Made by a program: the position numbers and the translations under genes. The notes beneath the pieces were generated by a model. The model had not been told where the DNA came from, did not search any database, and saw only the letters and a program-made list of their open reading frames with translations. DNA of 64,000 nucleotides from Plantago ovata (taxonomy: Eukaryota; Streptophyta; Magnoliopsida; Lamiales; Plantaginaceae). The stretch is from contig CM051455.1 in NCBI GenBank assembly GCA_028274465.1, positions 103,538,942-103,602,941 of the forward strand, read 5' to 3'. Below are positions 34,724 through 45,048 of the stretch, in pieces (within the stretch, counting starts at the first letter, position 1; each line of letters begins with the position of its first letter).

Positions 34724-35982
34724 TGATGAATGTGTATTTTACACTTTCATTCGAGTCTTTTTCACCTAATTTAGCTATCCTCTATGTTAATTTAGCTATA
34801 TTTTAGTACATTTTATTAGAATAGTGTCACGTTTCCCTTTAGATTTTATTTTACAGGTTTTTGTTGAAATTCGTAGATTTACGGGCAATTATATTGAATT
34901 CTACAAGGAATTGGTGTTCCAGAAGCCTATTTGGAGTATCTGAAGGTTTCCGGATAGGAATTGGAGTCTAGGGGTCGAATCTGGAGGTTAGAAGGCCATT
35001 AAAACTCTGAAACCGAGTCCGAAAAGGTGAAGAAATCCAAATCCGCATCGAAAAACGCAGAAATTCCGCGAAATACTGGGGGGCGTACTGCCCCGTGTCT
35101 CGGGCGAACCGCCCCAGAGATATTTCGGGCCTATATATAGTTGCGAGTTTTCTCTCCGAAAATCATATCTTTCCAAGCCTACTTTCTCACCTCTCTCTAT
35201 AGTTTTAGGTAGGAACTTCCCGGGGCCTGTCCTGGGAGTTCCATAGCTTAGGGGATACTTTTTCATAGCAGATGGGAGCGCGTAGGATCGCAATCATCCG
35301 GAGATTGACAACCTTCGGTAACTTTGTATCTTACAACTTTTATCTACTTATTTTATATTCTTTCAATATGTTTTCTTCTATGATTGCTATTGATTGCATG
35401 CACATTATGAGTAGCTAAATTTATCGTTGGTGATAGTATGTGAATTCTTAGAGAGGGAAGATAATCATGCTAATGGCTATATCGCGCATTATACTCCGTG
35501 TCATTGCTTTATTTCGTTGATGAGTTGAACACCAAAATTCTCGTATGTTGTATTGATCATTATGCACACTAGGACACTTGTCGGCCAATCAGACCAAATT
35601 ATCTTCGTAGTGTTGAATGATTACGGAACACAATAGGACGTTAGTTGTTGACAGGTCAGACCCATATTATCTTCGTAGTGCACAATACTTACAACAGGAC
35701 CCAAGATTCATTCAAAGATCTCTATGCAAAACCGAGGAATTTATGCATGATTATCGACCCATTATGTTAAGAAGGGCCATACTATCACCAACCTCCATTA
35801 TCTGCTTGAAAACCCCCTATTGCTTTCTATCTGCTGTTTTATATTCTCTTGATTAAATAGATAAAGCTAATTATAGTCCTGAGAGAATGACACTCGAGTC
35901 ATTCGTTGTAGTTGTGGATTGCCTTTGGCTAAATAACAAATTTATTTGTTTGAATCGGAACCCGACAAAATCCGGTTCATCA
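34724..35982 (+). repeat. 5' LTR of D
   Basis: 1259 bp. Palindrome module at 35075-35117 with two units, followed by CTATATATAG at 35131-35140. It has lost about 25 bp near 35900 (the ACTACGGTTTTCG tract) that the 3' LTR keeps. Confidence 0.93.
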
Positions 35983-35985
35983 AAT

Positions 35986-36003
35986 TGGCGCCGTTGCCGG
36001 GGA
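35986..36003 (+). promoter_or_regulatory. Primer-binding site of D (tRNA-Asp, perfect)
   Basis: TGGCGCCGTTGCCGGGGA is exactly complementary to the 3' end of plant tRNA-Asp including CCA, 3 bp after the 5' LTR. Confidence 0.93.
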
Positions 36004-36140
36004 CTATACTCCTTTTTTCTGTTTAATTTGTTTATATTTACAGCTTTAGATTCCTAACTCTTTTAGTTTTCCTTTTTAATTTCTCTCTCTGCTTTCCTAT
36101 TTGTTTCTAATCACCTTTTCTAGTCTGTCACAGATAGTGT

Positions 36141-37595
36141 ATGCCGCATACACGTTCTGCAGGAATACCGCTTGCTGATTCAATTGCTGAGATCGATAGA
36201 GTCTACCACCAAAGAAGGCGACTCCTTTCCAAGGAAATCGACGGAATGGCAGAAGCTAGACCACTAAAGGCATGGGTACAACCCACCAAGGATCGTATGA
36301 GGGGACCGGCGATAGTTCTTTCGTCTGCAACCCGAGATCTGGAGATCAAGAACCACGCATTCCAACAACTTCCGAGGTTCTATGGCTTATCAAGGGAAGA
36401 TGTGATGGGGTACTTGCACGATATCGATGATTTCGTCAACCAATTCCCACGACCCGGAGCTGACATAACCACGGATGAGTTAAGGATGAAGGTTTTTGCG
36501 ATGGGACTTGGCGACAGAGCCAAGTCATGGCTGAGCTCTCTTCCAGCAGGCTCGCTGGACACTTGGGAAAAGGTTTTTTCAGCTTTCATGGAGAAATACT
36601 TCCCACACACTCTGACTACCGCGCTAAAGGCGCAGATCACTAGATTCAAGAAGGACTATGATGAGACCATCTACACCGCGTTAGAGAGATTCCAAGATCT
36701 CACGAACAAGTGCCCTCACCATGGTTTTGAACTCTCCGACCTAGTCCAACACTTCTACAATGGACTAACCTTCGAGAACCAACAAGTGGTGGATTTCCAA
36801 TGCCGAGGCAATATTTGGGAGGAAACCGCAGAAGCCGTCTGGGCAGTTTTCGAAAGGCTTGCTAAGGGTTCGCAGTTCAAGGACCCAAGAGCAATGGTTA
36901 GGAGACGTGGACCTGAAGCTCCACCGACTCAAGAAGCCCCTATGTACAGGGGGAATGGGGATCAATTCGAGTGCTTTACCAACGAATTGAAGCAAGTCCT
37001 CAAGAGCGCCACCGGAACAACTGTTTCGAACGAAGTATGCCGAATATGCAAGAACTATGGGCATGGATCTCATATGTGTAGATCGGAGCTGGCATACGAT
37101 GATGGCAACTGGGCTCAAGGAAGAGAGGAAGAAGCTTTTTCTACGGAGTTTGGTACTCAGGAAGTTAGCTACGGACAAGACGGTAGGAATCCTCGAGGTG
37201 GATTTTGGAGAAGAGGATACCGTAACAATCAAGGATATGCACCGGCTAACCAAGCTTACGGACCTAACCAAGACCGTAGTAGGCTGAACTATGGTAATGA
37301 TCACTGCAAAAACCCCGCTCCGAAAGATCCACCGAAGTCGAAGTCGGCTCTACTGATGGAGAACTTGCAAAAGATGGTTGATCACACACAAAGTTTTCTC
37401 AAACGTTATGAGGAAGATTCTGAGAAGACTAGGGCAAGGCTTGATAAGTTGGAAGAGAGCACTAGGCTTGCCCATCAAAAGATGCAAGAGTTGATCGACC
37501 GAAGAGCAAGTAGGGAACAAGGCAACACTGAGAAGGTCGTTAGGTGCGAGTGTTGCATGAAGGAAGAACTTCTACAGGCTGAGGAAGAAGAGTAG
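36141..37595 (+). CDS. gag: Gag of D (RT-less Athila-group element), ends at a premature stop
   Basis: An open frame of 484 codons from ATG 36141. Residues ~70-240 form the Retrotrans_gag domain (FQQLPRFYGL, DFVNQFPRPGADITTDELRMK, SAFMEKYFPH, CPHHGFELSDLVQHFYNGL). A CX2CX4HX4C knuckle (CRICKNYGHGSHMC) lies at residues 300-313, followed by a Gly/Arg/Asn-rich RNA-binding stretch and a predicted coiled coil (about residues 390-470). Gag would assemble the particle and bind element RNA. The stop at 37593-37595 falls where B reads Lys (EEEKDLG), so the native product was a Gag-Pro fusion. This is the best-preserved coding region in the window. Confidence 0.88.
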   Translation: MPHTRSAGIPLADSIAEIDRVYHQRRRLLSKEIDGMAEARPLKAWVQPTKDRMRGPAIVLSSATRDLEIKNHAFQQLPRFYGLSREDVMGYLHDIDDFVNQFPRPGADITTDELRMKVFAMGLGDRAKSWLSSLPAGSLDTWEKVFSAFMEKYFPHTLTTALKAQITRFKKDYDETIYTALERFQDLTNKCPHHGFELSDLVQHFYNGLTFENQQVVDFQCRGNIWEETAEAVWAVFERLAKGSQFKDPRAMVRRRGPEAPPTQEAPMYRGNGDQFECFTNELKQVLKSATGTTVSNEVCRICKNYGHGSHMCRSELAYDDGNWAQGREEEAFSTEFGTQEVSYGQDGRNPRGGFWRRGYRNNQGYAPANQAYGPNQDRSRLNYGNDHCKNPAPKDPPKSKSALLMENLQKMVDHTQSFLKRYEEDSEKTRARLDKLEESTRLAHQKMQELIDRRASREQGNTEKVVRCECCMKEELLQAEEEE

Positions 37596-38118
37596 GACCT
37601 TGGTTCTGACGCAAGTGATGAGGAGCAAGAGGATCCCGAACCACTCCCTAAAAGTTTCGATGTTAAGGTAGGGATTGGTGAGCTTGAAGATGTCCGTGCC
37701 ACACTAGACACGGGATCCTACTCAAACATAATTCCTACTCAAACCTTGGAAAACTATCTGAGGAAAGGGCTATTGTGCGACTGGCAGATGGATCCTTTAT
37801 GAGACCGGAGGGCGTTGTGAAAAATGTGTTGGTCAAGATTGGCGAAGCATCGATATACACTAATTTCATAGTTATGCCGGCATCTACACCTGGGACGGGG
37901 GATGTCATACTATTAGGGTAACATTCTTGACCAAGCTACGCTCCGTGATGGACATCTACCAAAGAACTTGCACCATCGAGGTGGATGGCAAACAACACGT
38001 ATTGCAAGCCATACCTGATCCACCAGAACCGCCAGATATTACTACTCACTATTGTGGTCTTGCAGCCTATATTCTTTCTTATTCACAAGTTCGTGGCATG
38101 GAGAGAAGATGGGAAGCC
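37596..38118 (+). pseudogene. pro: Aspartic protease of D, broken
   Basis: Continues the gag frame beyond the stop at 37593. LDTGSYSN is present (about 37704-37727). A deletion relative to B near 37735-37765 removes the segment after the active site, and a 1-bp loss near 37918 shifts the frame before the final segment (MDIYQRTCTIEVDGK). Inactive. Confidence 0.85.
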
Positions 38119-38187
38119 TAGTACCAGCAAAAAGAGGAGATAGGCGCAGACAGGAGTCGAGTAAAAGACTTAAAACAATGACGCTAT

Positions 38188-38203
38188 CCGGGAGGCAACC
38201 CGG
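38188..38203 (+). promoter_or_regulatory. AGGCAA-loop hairpin after protease (D)
   Basis: CCGGGAGGCAACCCGG, identical to B at 25864-25879, about 65 bp after the protease end. Confidence 0.7.
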
Positions 38204-38389
38204 AATTTTTTACCGCTTTCTTTACTGCTTTTCTGCATGCATTTCATTCTTGAACTATTTGCTTCTCATATGCGAATTTGTTCTTGTGTGTGTGGTATAT
38301 GCTTTTGTTCGAGTGAGATTTTTCGATTGGTTTTTGAAAGAATTTTAGTTTCGGGATTTAAACCGCATTTTCTGACATCGGGACCTGAC

Positions 38390-38466
38390 TCCCCGCATTG
38401 GGGAGCACGGGGCGAACCGCCCCGTGGTGGGGCGAACCGCCGCACACGTGGGGCGAACCGCCCCAC
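38390..38466 (+). repeat. Internal GC palindrome module of D
   Basis: Four units of the type GGGGCGAACCGCCCC lie 187 bp downstream of the AGGCAA hairpin. The sequence type (AACC centre) is the same as in the D LTR module (35075-35117). Module E at 53743-53893 holds the equivalent position. Confidence 0.85.
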
Positions 38467-39292
38467 AGTCCCAGATCTTAAAAAACGCGGATTTCAACCC
38501 CAAATTATTATTTTCTTCATTCTTCTTCATCCATACTCCCAAAAAACCCGAAAAGTGCGATTTTGTTTCTAAATCTTCATAACTTCTTCGTTTCTTGACC
38601 AAATTGAGTGTTCTTTAGCTTAATTCGAAGCCTATTACATGATCTATCATCCTAACCTATCAGATTTCATCCTAATTCGTTAGATTTGCAGATCTGAGCT
38701 TTCATCTTTAAGAACCCTAATTTTCGAATTTGGGGGTTTTCTAATTTGAGCTTCAATTATGCTTGTTTGATCCATGGGTATGTTGTTTATATGATTAGAC
38801 ATGTTATTTACTATCAATTGCATGCTCAATTTTGCTTAAATTGTTGATTTGGGTATTTTGCTATTAGATGATATATCTTGTTATGCATTATTTCTTTATC
38901 TTTGATTTCTAGCATAAGGATATGTTTATTGGTGTAATGTTGGTGGATTTGACGATAGAATGCTTATTAGTTGAGATTGAGGATTTATGCTTGTCGAATT
39001 TTTGCGCTGCTATGGTATGAATTGAAACCTTGTTATCAAGGTTATTGGTTGTCTAGTAAGAACATGATGTGATGTATTGCATGTAGTAGTTACATTGATA
39101 TGTCGCATGATGAAGAAGCTAGGCTAGACATTGTGGTTTGGGGAGTTCGATTGTTGATTTTATCACTTGTGTGTCTCGCTTTTACACTAGCATATATTTG
39201 AGTCTGTTTTGAGTCGTACGAGGTGCTAATCGCTGTTTATAGGTACCATACTAAGGGAAGGGAGCATTCCCGTATGATTGCTGTGAAGTACC
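38467..39292 (+). promoter_or_regulatory. Promoter- and leader-like stretch before ORF3 of D
   Basis: Pyrimidine-rich leader-like sequence with a telo-box AACCCTAA (38713-38720), an element frequent in plant 5' leaders. A possible intron runs from GTATGT at 38778 to TTTATAG at 39236-39242, with a CTAAT branch-point-like site at about 39226. This arrangement would suit separate transcription or splicing of ORF3. No direct evidence of transcription exists. Confidence 0.4.
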
Positions 39293-40018
39293 ATGTCAAG
39301 GAAGGTGATCTCGCTAGATGTGCGTTCGAGCCAAGGGGTTTGGCAACAACGTCGTGGATTATCCAAGAGGAGGAGTTAGAGTAAACCTGGAGTAAGGACT
39401 CCTATGCCTATTCATGCACCACCGAAGGGTCAGAAACCACTATTATGTCAGCACTCCATCACGAGGACTACAGAGTTCGTGTGAACAGGAAGGCACCGGA
39501 GCAGTCTTGCCGCGATGGGTTCGATCTTGAGTCCGAAGTTGCTCGAAGGTTTCGAAGCACTAGCTTGGTTCCAAAACGTAATGACATGGGTACCCAGCAC
39601 CTTGATGGGGTGCCCCTTGCCTGCCTCTAAAGTGAGCATCATATTGACATTGGTCGGAGCAACAGTGGATAAAGTGGTCAAAATTGGAGAAAAAGGTAGA
39701 AGACTTCTGAGTGTCCGTGCAGCTTACTGTAACCTTCTCGAGGTGTAAATCGTTGGAGGGGGAGGTCCTGATACCACTTTCCTTTCCCCTTCAACAGTTC
39801 AAATCCTATTGGAGGGCTTCAGGATGGGGGATTCCATAACAGCGGCGGCCACTCTTGAGAATTCTACCTGCCACTACAACTCCACTAGTGAGGATGTGCG
39901 TGATAGTAGTGACAATGAAGGCCATATGGGCAATGATGACTCTGATAGGGGAATTGCTTCTGTTCGGCATATAAATCGAACTTCTACACCTGCCAGAAGA
40001 CCTGATGACCACCTATGA
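39293..40018 (+). pseudogene. ORF3 remnant of D
   Basis: One frame runs from ATG 39293 to TAA 39746-39748 with two in-frame stops (near 39374 and 39480). It reads as a basic start (SKRRS) and then a hydrophobic stretch (GFEALAWFQNVMTWVPSTLM). The 39809-40015 frame is acidic and Asn/Asp-rich, like the C-terminal part of ORF3 in F. Position between protease and the 3' region equals ORF3 of F, but I cannot align the two confidently, so the assignment is by position and composition. Confidence 0.4.
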
Positions 40019-40045
40019 AGCTCACAGAGGAGGCCCAATAAATCA

Positions 40046-41609
40046 CAAGCAGCATACTCAGCTGACCGAGGCCAAACCATGGGGTAACATCTAGTATCAC
40101 ATCTTATTTCCTCATTTTCTTACTGCTAGGGACTAGCGTTAATTTCATGAGGGGGGATTGGATTGAAGTGACCTACTATTATTAGTTTGGAGCTTGACAT
40201 TGGTAGGCTGAGTATAGTACCTCGCATGATTTATCAGTTTGCATTTGCATTTGCACGTTTACTGCTTACTTAGATTTTTAGGTTGCATTTCACTACATTC
40301 ATCCGAGGATAGTTTTGCATGTTTTATATAGAGTTTATTGCCGAATTTTTTGAAACTTTTTTATTGGGTAGATCAACTAACTATGCCATTAATCGTATGC
40401 TTCATCTCTATGAATTTGTTTGAGGTTTTTCTCACTTGGCTTGTCACATTTATGTATTGCACTTAGTTGAGCTAGGTAGTCTCGACATCACTTAGTGTTG
40501 TTTTCTCTACTGCGGTTCACGAAGGCCTTTATAACAGGATGATGCATGTTAGGGTCTTATGGTTGTTTTCCCGAGTGATTAAGTACCTAAGAGGCAACAA
40601 GTCTTCACCATGCTTTGAGATTGCTAAATGCCTAGGAAGGAGGTAGTGTGAGGTTGTGTGATCCTTTGTTTATAACCTATTCTTCCGAATAGGTTTGGGG
40701 AGGGGGTTACACCATCATAGACTTGTTTATGTTTTTTCATTCTTCATTTCGTGAGTTTATTTTCCTTTTTCCGTAATTTTGTACTCCAACCTATTCTTTA
40801 GAATAGGTTTGGGGAAGTCGTGTGAGTCTTTTTTGTTTCTCTCTTTTTGTTATGCTACTGCTGGCTAGAAAAAAAATTGAAAAAAAAAAGAGAAAGAAAA
40901 ATTCCAGGAAAAAAAAAAAGAAAATGAAAAAAAGAATTTGGAAAGAAAAAAAGAAAAAAAGAGAAGACCCCAAAAAAGCAAAGAAGGGTCCAAAAAATAA
41001 CGCCAAATAGCAGTTTAGCAAAGTTTTGAGTCTTTTCCATTTTTCGTATTGTTCGTAATCGTGTTTTTCTATTTTTTATCTTTTTCGTTTTAAGTGTCAT
41101 CTATTCTAGACCATCCTCGTCCTGCCATTCAGGAAGTGGTGAATAGCTTAAGACTTTACTTGAGAGATGGGTAGAATAGGGGAGTGTTATCTTTTATAGG
41201 GAACCCTCCTTCGTTTGATGAGAGCCAGTACTGGTTCGACCTCTTTTGAGGAAAAGTCTTAACATGGTGGAGCAGCAGTAAGTCCTCAGTTTCATAGGCA
41301 CGGGGCAACCATTCATATCTTAGCATGCATCATTACGTCGTCACTGACTAGGTCCAGGTAGAGAATGTTACGAGAGACTATCTTGTCTTGACATAAGTGC
41401 TTATGTGGATGTGTATAAGTCAATCGAGGTATTCTTCAACCTATATTCATGCTTTGATTTATATGGTTTTTGTTCATATGTTATTTGGTAGATTCAGTAA
41501 CTTAGTTCATTTTATTTGGCATGAAACTCCATTTTTGAGTCTTGCATGTTTTTGTATTAGAGTCTAGCTTAGTTCCTTGAGGACAAGCAAAGGTTCGGTT
41601 TGGGGAGTT
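40046..41609 (+). promoter_or_regulatory. Non-coding 3' region and PPT of D
   Basis: From 40046 it matches B (from about 25948), G, F and, more weakly, E. Contents in order: paired hairpins at 40674-40695 and 40788-40809, purine tract 40866-40990, conserved block 41101-41385, PPT GGTTCGGTTTGGGGAGTT at 41592-41609. Confidence 0.85.
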
Positions 41610-42871
41610 TGATGAATGTGTATTTTACACTTTCATTCGAGTCTTTTTCACCTAATTTAGCTATCCTCTATGTTAATTTAGCTATATTTTAGTACATTTT
41701 ATTAGAATAGTGTCACGTTTCCCTTTAGATTTTATTTTACAGGTTTTGGTTGAAATTCGGAGATTTACGGGCAATTATATTGAAGTCTACAAGGAATTGG
41801 TGTTCCAGAAGCCTATTTGGAGTATCTGAAGGTTTCCGGATAGGAATTGGAGTCTAGGGGTCGAATCTGGAGGTTAGAAGGCCATTAGAAATCTGAAACC
41901 GAGTCCGAAAAGGTGAAGAAATCCAAATCCGCGTCGAAAAACACAAAAATTCCGCGAAATCCGTGTCTCGGGTGAACCGCCCCAGAGATATTTCGGGCCT
42001 ATATATAGTTGCGAGTTTTCTCTCCAAAAATCATATCTTTCAAAGCCTACTTTCTCACCTCTCTCTATAGTTTTAGGTAGGAACTTCCCGGGGCCTGTCC
42101 TGGGAGTTCCATAGCTTAGGGGATACTTTTTCATTGCACATTGGAGCGCGTAGGATCGCAATCATCCGGAGATTGACAACCTTCGGTAACTTTGTATCTT
42201 ACAACTTTTATCTACTTATTTTATATTCTTTCAATATGTTTTCTTCTATGATTGCTATTGATTGCATGCACATTATAAGTAGCTAAATTTATCGTTGGTG
42301 GTAGTATGTGAATTCTTAGCGAGGAAAGATAATCATGCTAATGGCTATATCGCGCATTATACTCCGTGTCATTGCTTTATTTCGTGATGAGTTGAACACC
42401 AAAATTCCCGTATGTTGTATTGATCATTATGCACACTAGGACACTTGTCGGCCAATCAGACCAAATTGTCTTCGTAGTGTTGAATGATTACAGAACACAA
42501 TAGGACGTTAGTTGTTGACAGGTCAGGCCCATATTATCTTCGTAGTGCACAATACTTACAACAGGACCCAAGATTCATTCAAAGATCTCTATGCAAGACC
42601 GAGAAATTTATGCATGATTATCGACCCATTATGTTAAGAAGGGCCATACTATCACCAACCTCCATTATCTGCTTGAAAACCCCCTATTGCTTTCTATCTG
42701 CTGTTTTATATTCTCTTCATTAAATAGATAAAGCTAATTATAGTCCTGAGAGAACGACACTCGAGTCATTCTACTGATAGACTACGGTTTTCGTTGTAGT
42801 TGTGGATTGCCTTTGGCTAAATAACAAATTTTATTTGTTTGAGTCGGAACCCGACAAAATCCGGTTCATCA
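41610..42871 (+). repeat. 3' LTR of D
   Basis: 1262 bp, TGATGAATG...GGTTCATCA. The palindrome module keeps only one unit (41967-41983); the unit present at 35075-35094 of the 5' LTR is missing. Followed by the CCCAT duplicate. Confidence 0.93.
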
Positions 42872-44414
42872 CCCATTCGGAACGTTTGCCTATAGGAGGA
42901 TGCCGTTTGGGCTATGCAACGCTCCCGCCACTTTCCAAAGGTGCATGCTTTTTGTTTTCTATGATATGGTAACTAAGTTTGTTGAAGTTTTCATGGATGA
43001 TTTTTCCGTTTTTGGTGATTCATTTGATGAATGCTTGCAAAGATTAGATCTTGTTTTGAAAAGGTGCATTGAATGCAATTTGACCTTAAGCTGGGAGAAA
43101 AGTCATTACATGGTTAGGGAAGGCATTGTTCTAGGACATGTAGTTTCTGAAAGAGGTATTGAGGTAGACAAAGCTAAGATCGAAATCATTGAAAAACTTC
43201 CCCCACCTACTTGTGTGAGAGAATTGCAGTCTTTTCTTGGTCATGTAGGGTTTCATAGGAGGTTTATTAAAGATTTTTCGAAAATTGCTAAACCTTTAAG
43301 TAGCTTGCTTGCAAAAGATGTGGTTTTCCATTTTTCTAATGAGTGCTTAGTTGCTTTTAATACTCTTAAGGAAAAGCTTGTTTCTGCCCCCATTGTTGTG
43401 CCACCTGACTGGAATCTTCCTTTTGAGATTATGTGTGATGCTTTGAATTTTGCTATGGGTGCTGTTTTATGCCAAAAAGTTGATAAGAAGTATCGTGTGA
43501 TTTATTATGTTAGTAAGACTCTAGACTACGCACAAGTTAATTATACAACTACTGAAAAGGAATTTTTAGCTATTGTTTTTGCTTTACAAAAGTTTAGGTC
43601 TTATTTAATTGGTCATCCAGTGAATGTCCATACTGATCATGCTGCTTTGAGACATTTAATAGCTAAGCAAGATTCTAAGCCTAGGTTAATCCGTTGGGTC
43701 CTTTTGCTACAAGATTTTGATTTGACCATAGTAGATAGAGCTGGTAGGGAGAATTTGGTAGCTGATCATTTGTCTAGAATACCAAATATCCCTATTGATT
43801 CGATACCTATTAATGAGGATCTCCCCGATGAGCACTTAATGAAGGCTAATGAAGAGCCATGGTATGCTGATATTGTGAACTATTTGGCTATGAGTATTTG
43901 CCAAACTACCTTTTCAGCCTCCGACAAGAGAGCTCTTGCCAAGCGTTGCAGGTCTTTCATATGGGATGATCCGCATCTTTTCAAAGAAGGAGCTGATGGA
44001 ATTTTGAGGAGATGCGTGCCACAAGAGGAGCAACAAAGTGTGTTGAGTCATTGCCATGAGCTTCATTCTGGAGGACACTATAGTGGCTTGAAAACAGCTC
44101 GCAATGTACTGCAAGCAGGATTTTACTGGCCCACAATACACCGAGATGCTCGAACTTTTGTGAAGAATTGCGACCCATGTCAACGAGGTGGTAATATTAG
44201 CAAGAAAGACGAAATGCCCCTTCAAGCGAATCTAGTGGTCGAACCTTTCGACGTGTGGGGCATTGATTTCATGGGGCCATTTCCATCAAGTGGAGGTTAT
44301 GGATACATACTTGTTGCGGTGGATTATGTGACCAAATGGGTGGAGGCAATTCCCACAAAAACGAAGTGTTGCTACGCCATATCATCCACAGACATCGGGC
44401 CAAGTCGAAGTTAG
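42872..44414 (+). pseudogene. pol: pol of C: RT end, RNase H and integrase start
   Basis: Resumes the RT of C after D. RT palm end with FMDDF (about 42990-43004; the YxDD catalytic pair), [12 protein letters not shown] connection, RNase H with [22 protein letters not shown] and HTDHAAL, then integrase: H-H-C-C zinc domain ([11 protein letters not shown] ... CDPC, about 44053-44181) and core start [11 protein letters not shown] with the first catalytic Asp. At about 44368 a deletion jumps to just before the third catalytic residue; the segment with the second Asp is gone and the frame ends at 44414. Integrase activity is therefore lost, while RT and RNase H motifs look intact. Confidence 0.93.
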
Positions 44415-45048
44415 TAACCGTCAAATTAAGAAAATCCTGGAGCGAGTGGTAAAGGCTAGAAGGAAAGATTGGGCAGGAAAATTGAATGATGCAATTTGGG
44501 CATACAGGACTAGCTACAAGACGGTGATTGGGACCACTCCGTACAGACTTGTGTATGGGAAAGCGTGCCATCTTCCCGTAGAAATGGAACACAAAGCGTA
44601 TTGGGCTATCAAACCATTCAATCTTGATATAGGAAAAGCTGGCGAAGAACGGTTGTTGCAACTAGATGAGCTTGATGAATTACGCCTAGGTGCTTATGAA
44701 AATGCCAATATCTACAAAAAACGTACTAAGAAGTATCATGATCGTGGTATAGTACGTAAGGAACTGATTCCTGGGCAAAAAGCTTTGGTGTTTAATTCTC
44801 GCCTTCGACTATTTCCTGGAAAGCTCCGTACTCGTTGGGATGGACCATACGAAATTATCAAAGTTGCTCCCCATGGAGCTGTAGAACTCTTTGATCCAAA
44901 GACGGTCAATACTTTCAAGGTGAATGGTCTACGAGTGAAAAGACCGCAAAAAAGCAAGAAAGGGTCCAAAAAAAGAGAGCCAAAAAGCAGTTTAGCTAAA
45001 TGTTTGTCTCATTTTTCAATTTTTGTAATGTTCGTATTCGTGTTGTAA
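44373..45048 (+). pseudogene. pol: Integrase C-terminal part of C, fused to 3' region
   Basis: In a second frame the integrase continues with the HPQTSGQVE motif (catalytic Glu, about 44380-44406), [15 protein letters not shown] and the [13 protein letters not shown] stretch, then the C-terminal [11 protein letters not shown] and VNGLRVK signature of Athila integrase. After about 44945 the frame runs into the 3' non-coding purine tract (AAAAAAGCAA...GGGTCC), shared with B and D, so the polyprotein end is a deletion fusion. Confidence 0.9.

Larger units (their letters stand above)
34724..42871 (+). mobile_element. D: RT-less Athila-group element with gag, broken pro and ORF3 leader
   Basis: An 8148-bp element; LTRs 34724-35982 and 41610-42871; exact CCCAT duplicates at 34719-34723 and 42872-42876. 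It has a perfect tRNA-Asp PBS, the only unbroken gag frame in the window, a damaged protease, a 1.8-kb stretch with a promoter-like leader and ORF3 remnant (38204-40045), and the common 3' region with PPT. No RT or integrase is present. It sits in the RT of C. LTRs differ by several small indels but few substitutions, so the insertion looks fairly recent. Confidence 0.93.

Noticed and set aside
39293..39748. Host gene captured in D
   Set aside because: No recognisable host protein, in-frame stops, and the position equals ORF3; an ORF3 remnant is simpler.
41215..41250. GGTTCGACC in the conserved 3' block, resembling a tRNA T-arm or Pol III B box
   Set aside because: No matching A box, anticodon arm or acceptor stem; E reads GGTTCGCCC. 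Not enough for a tRNA or SINE.
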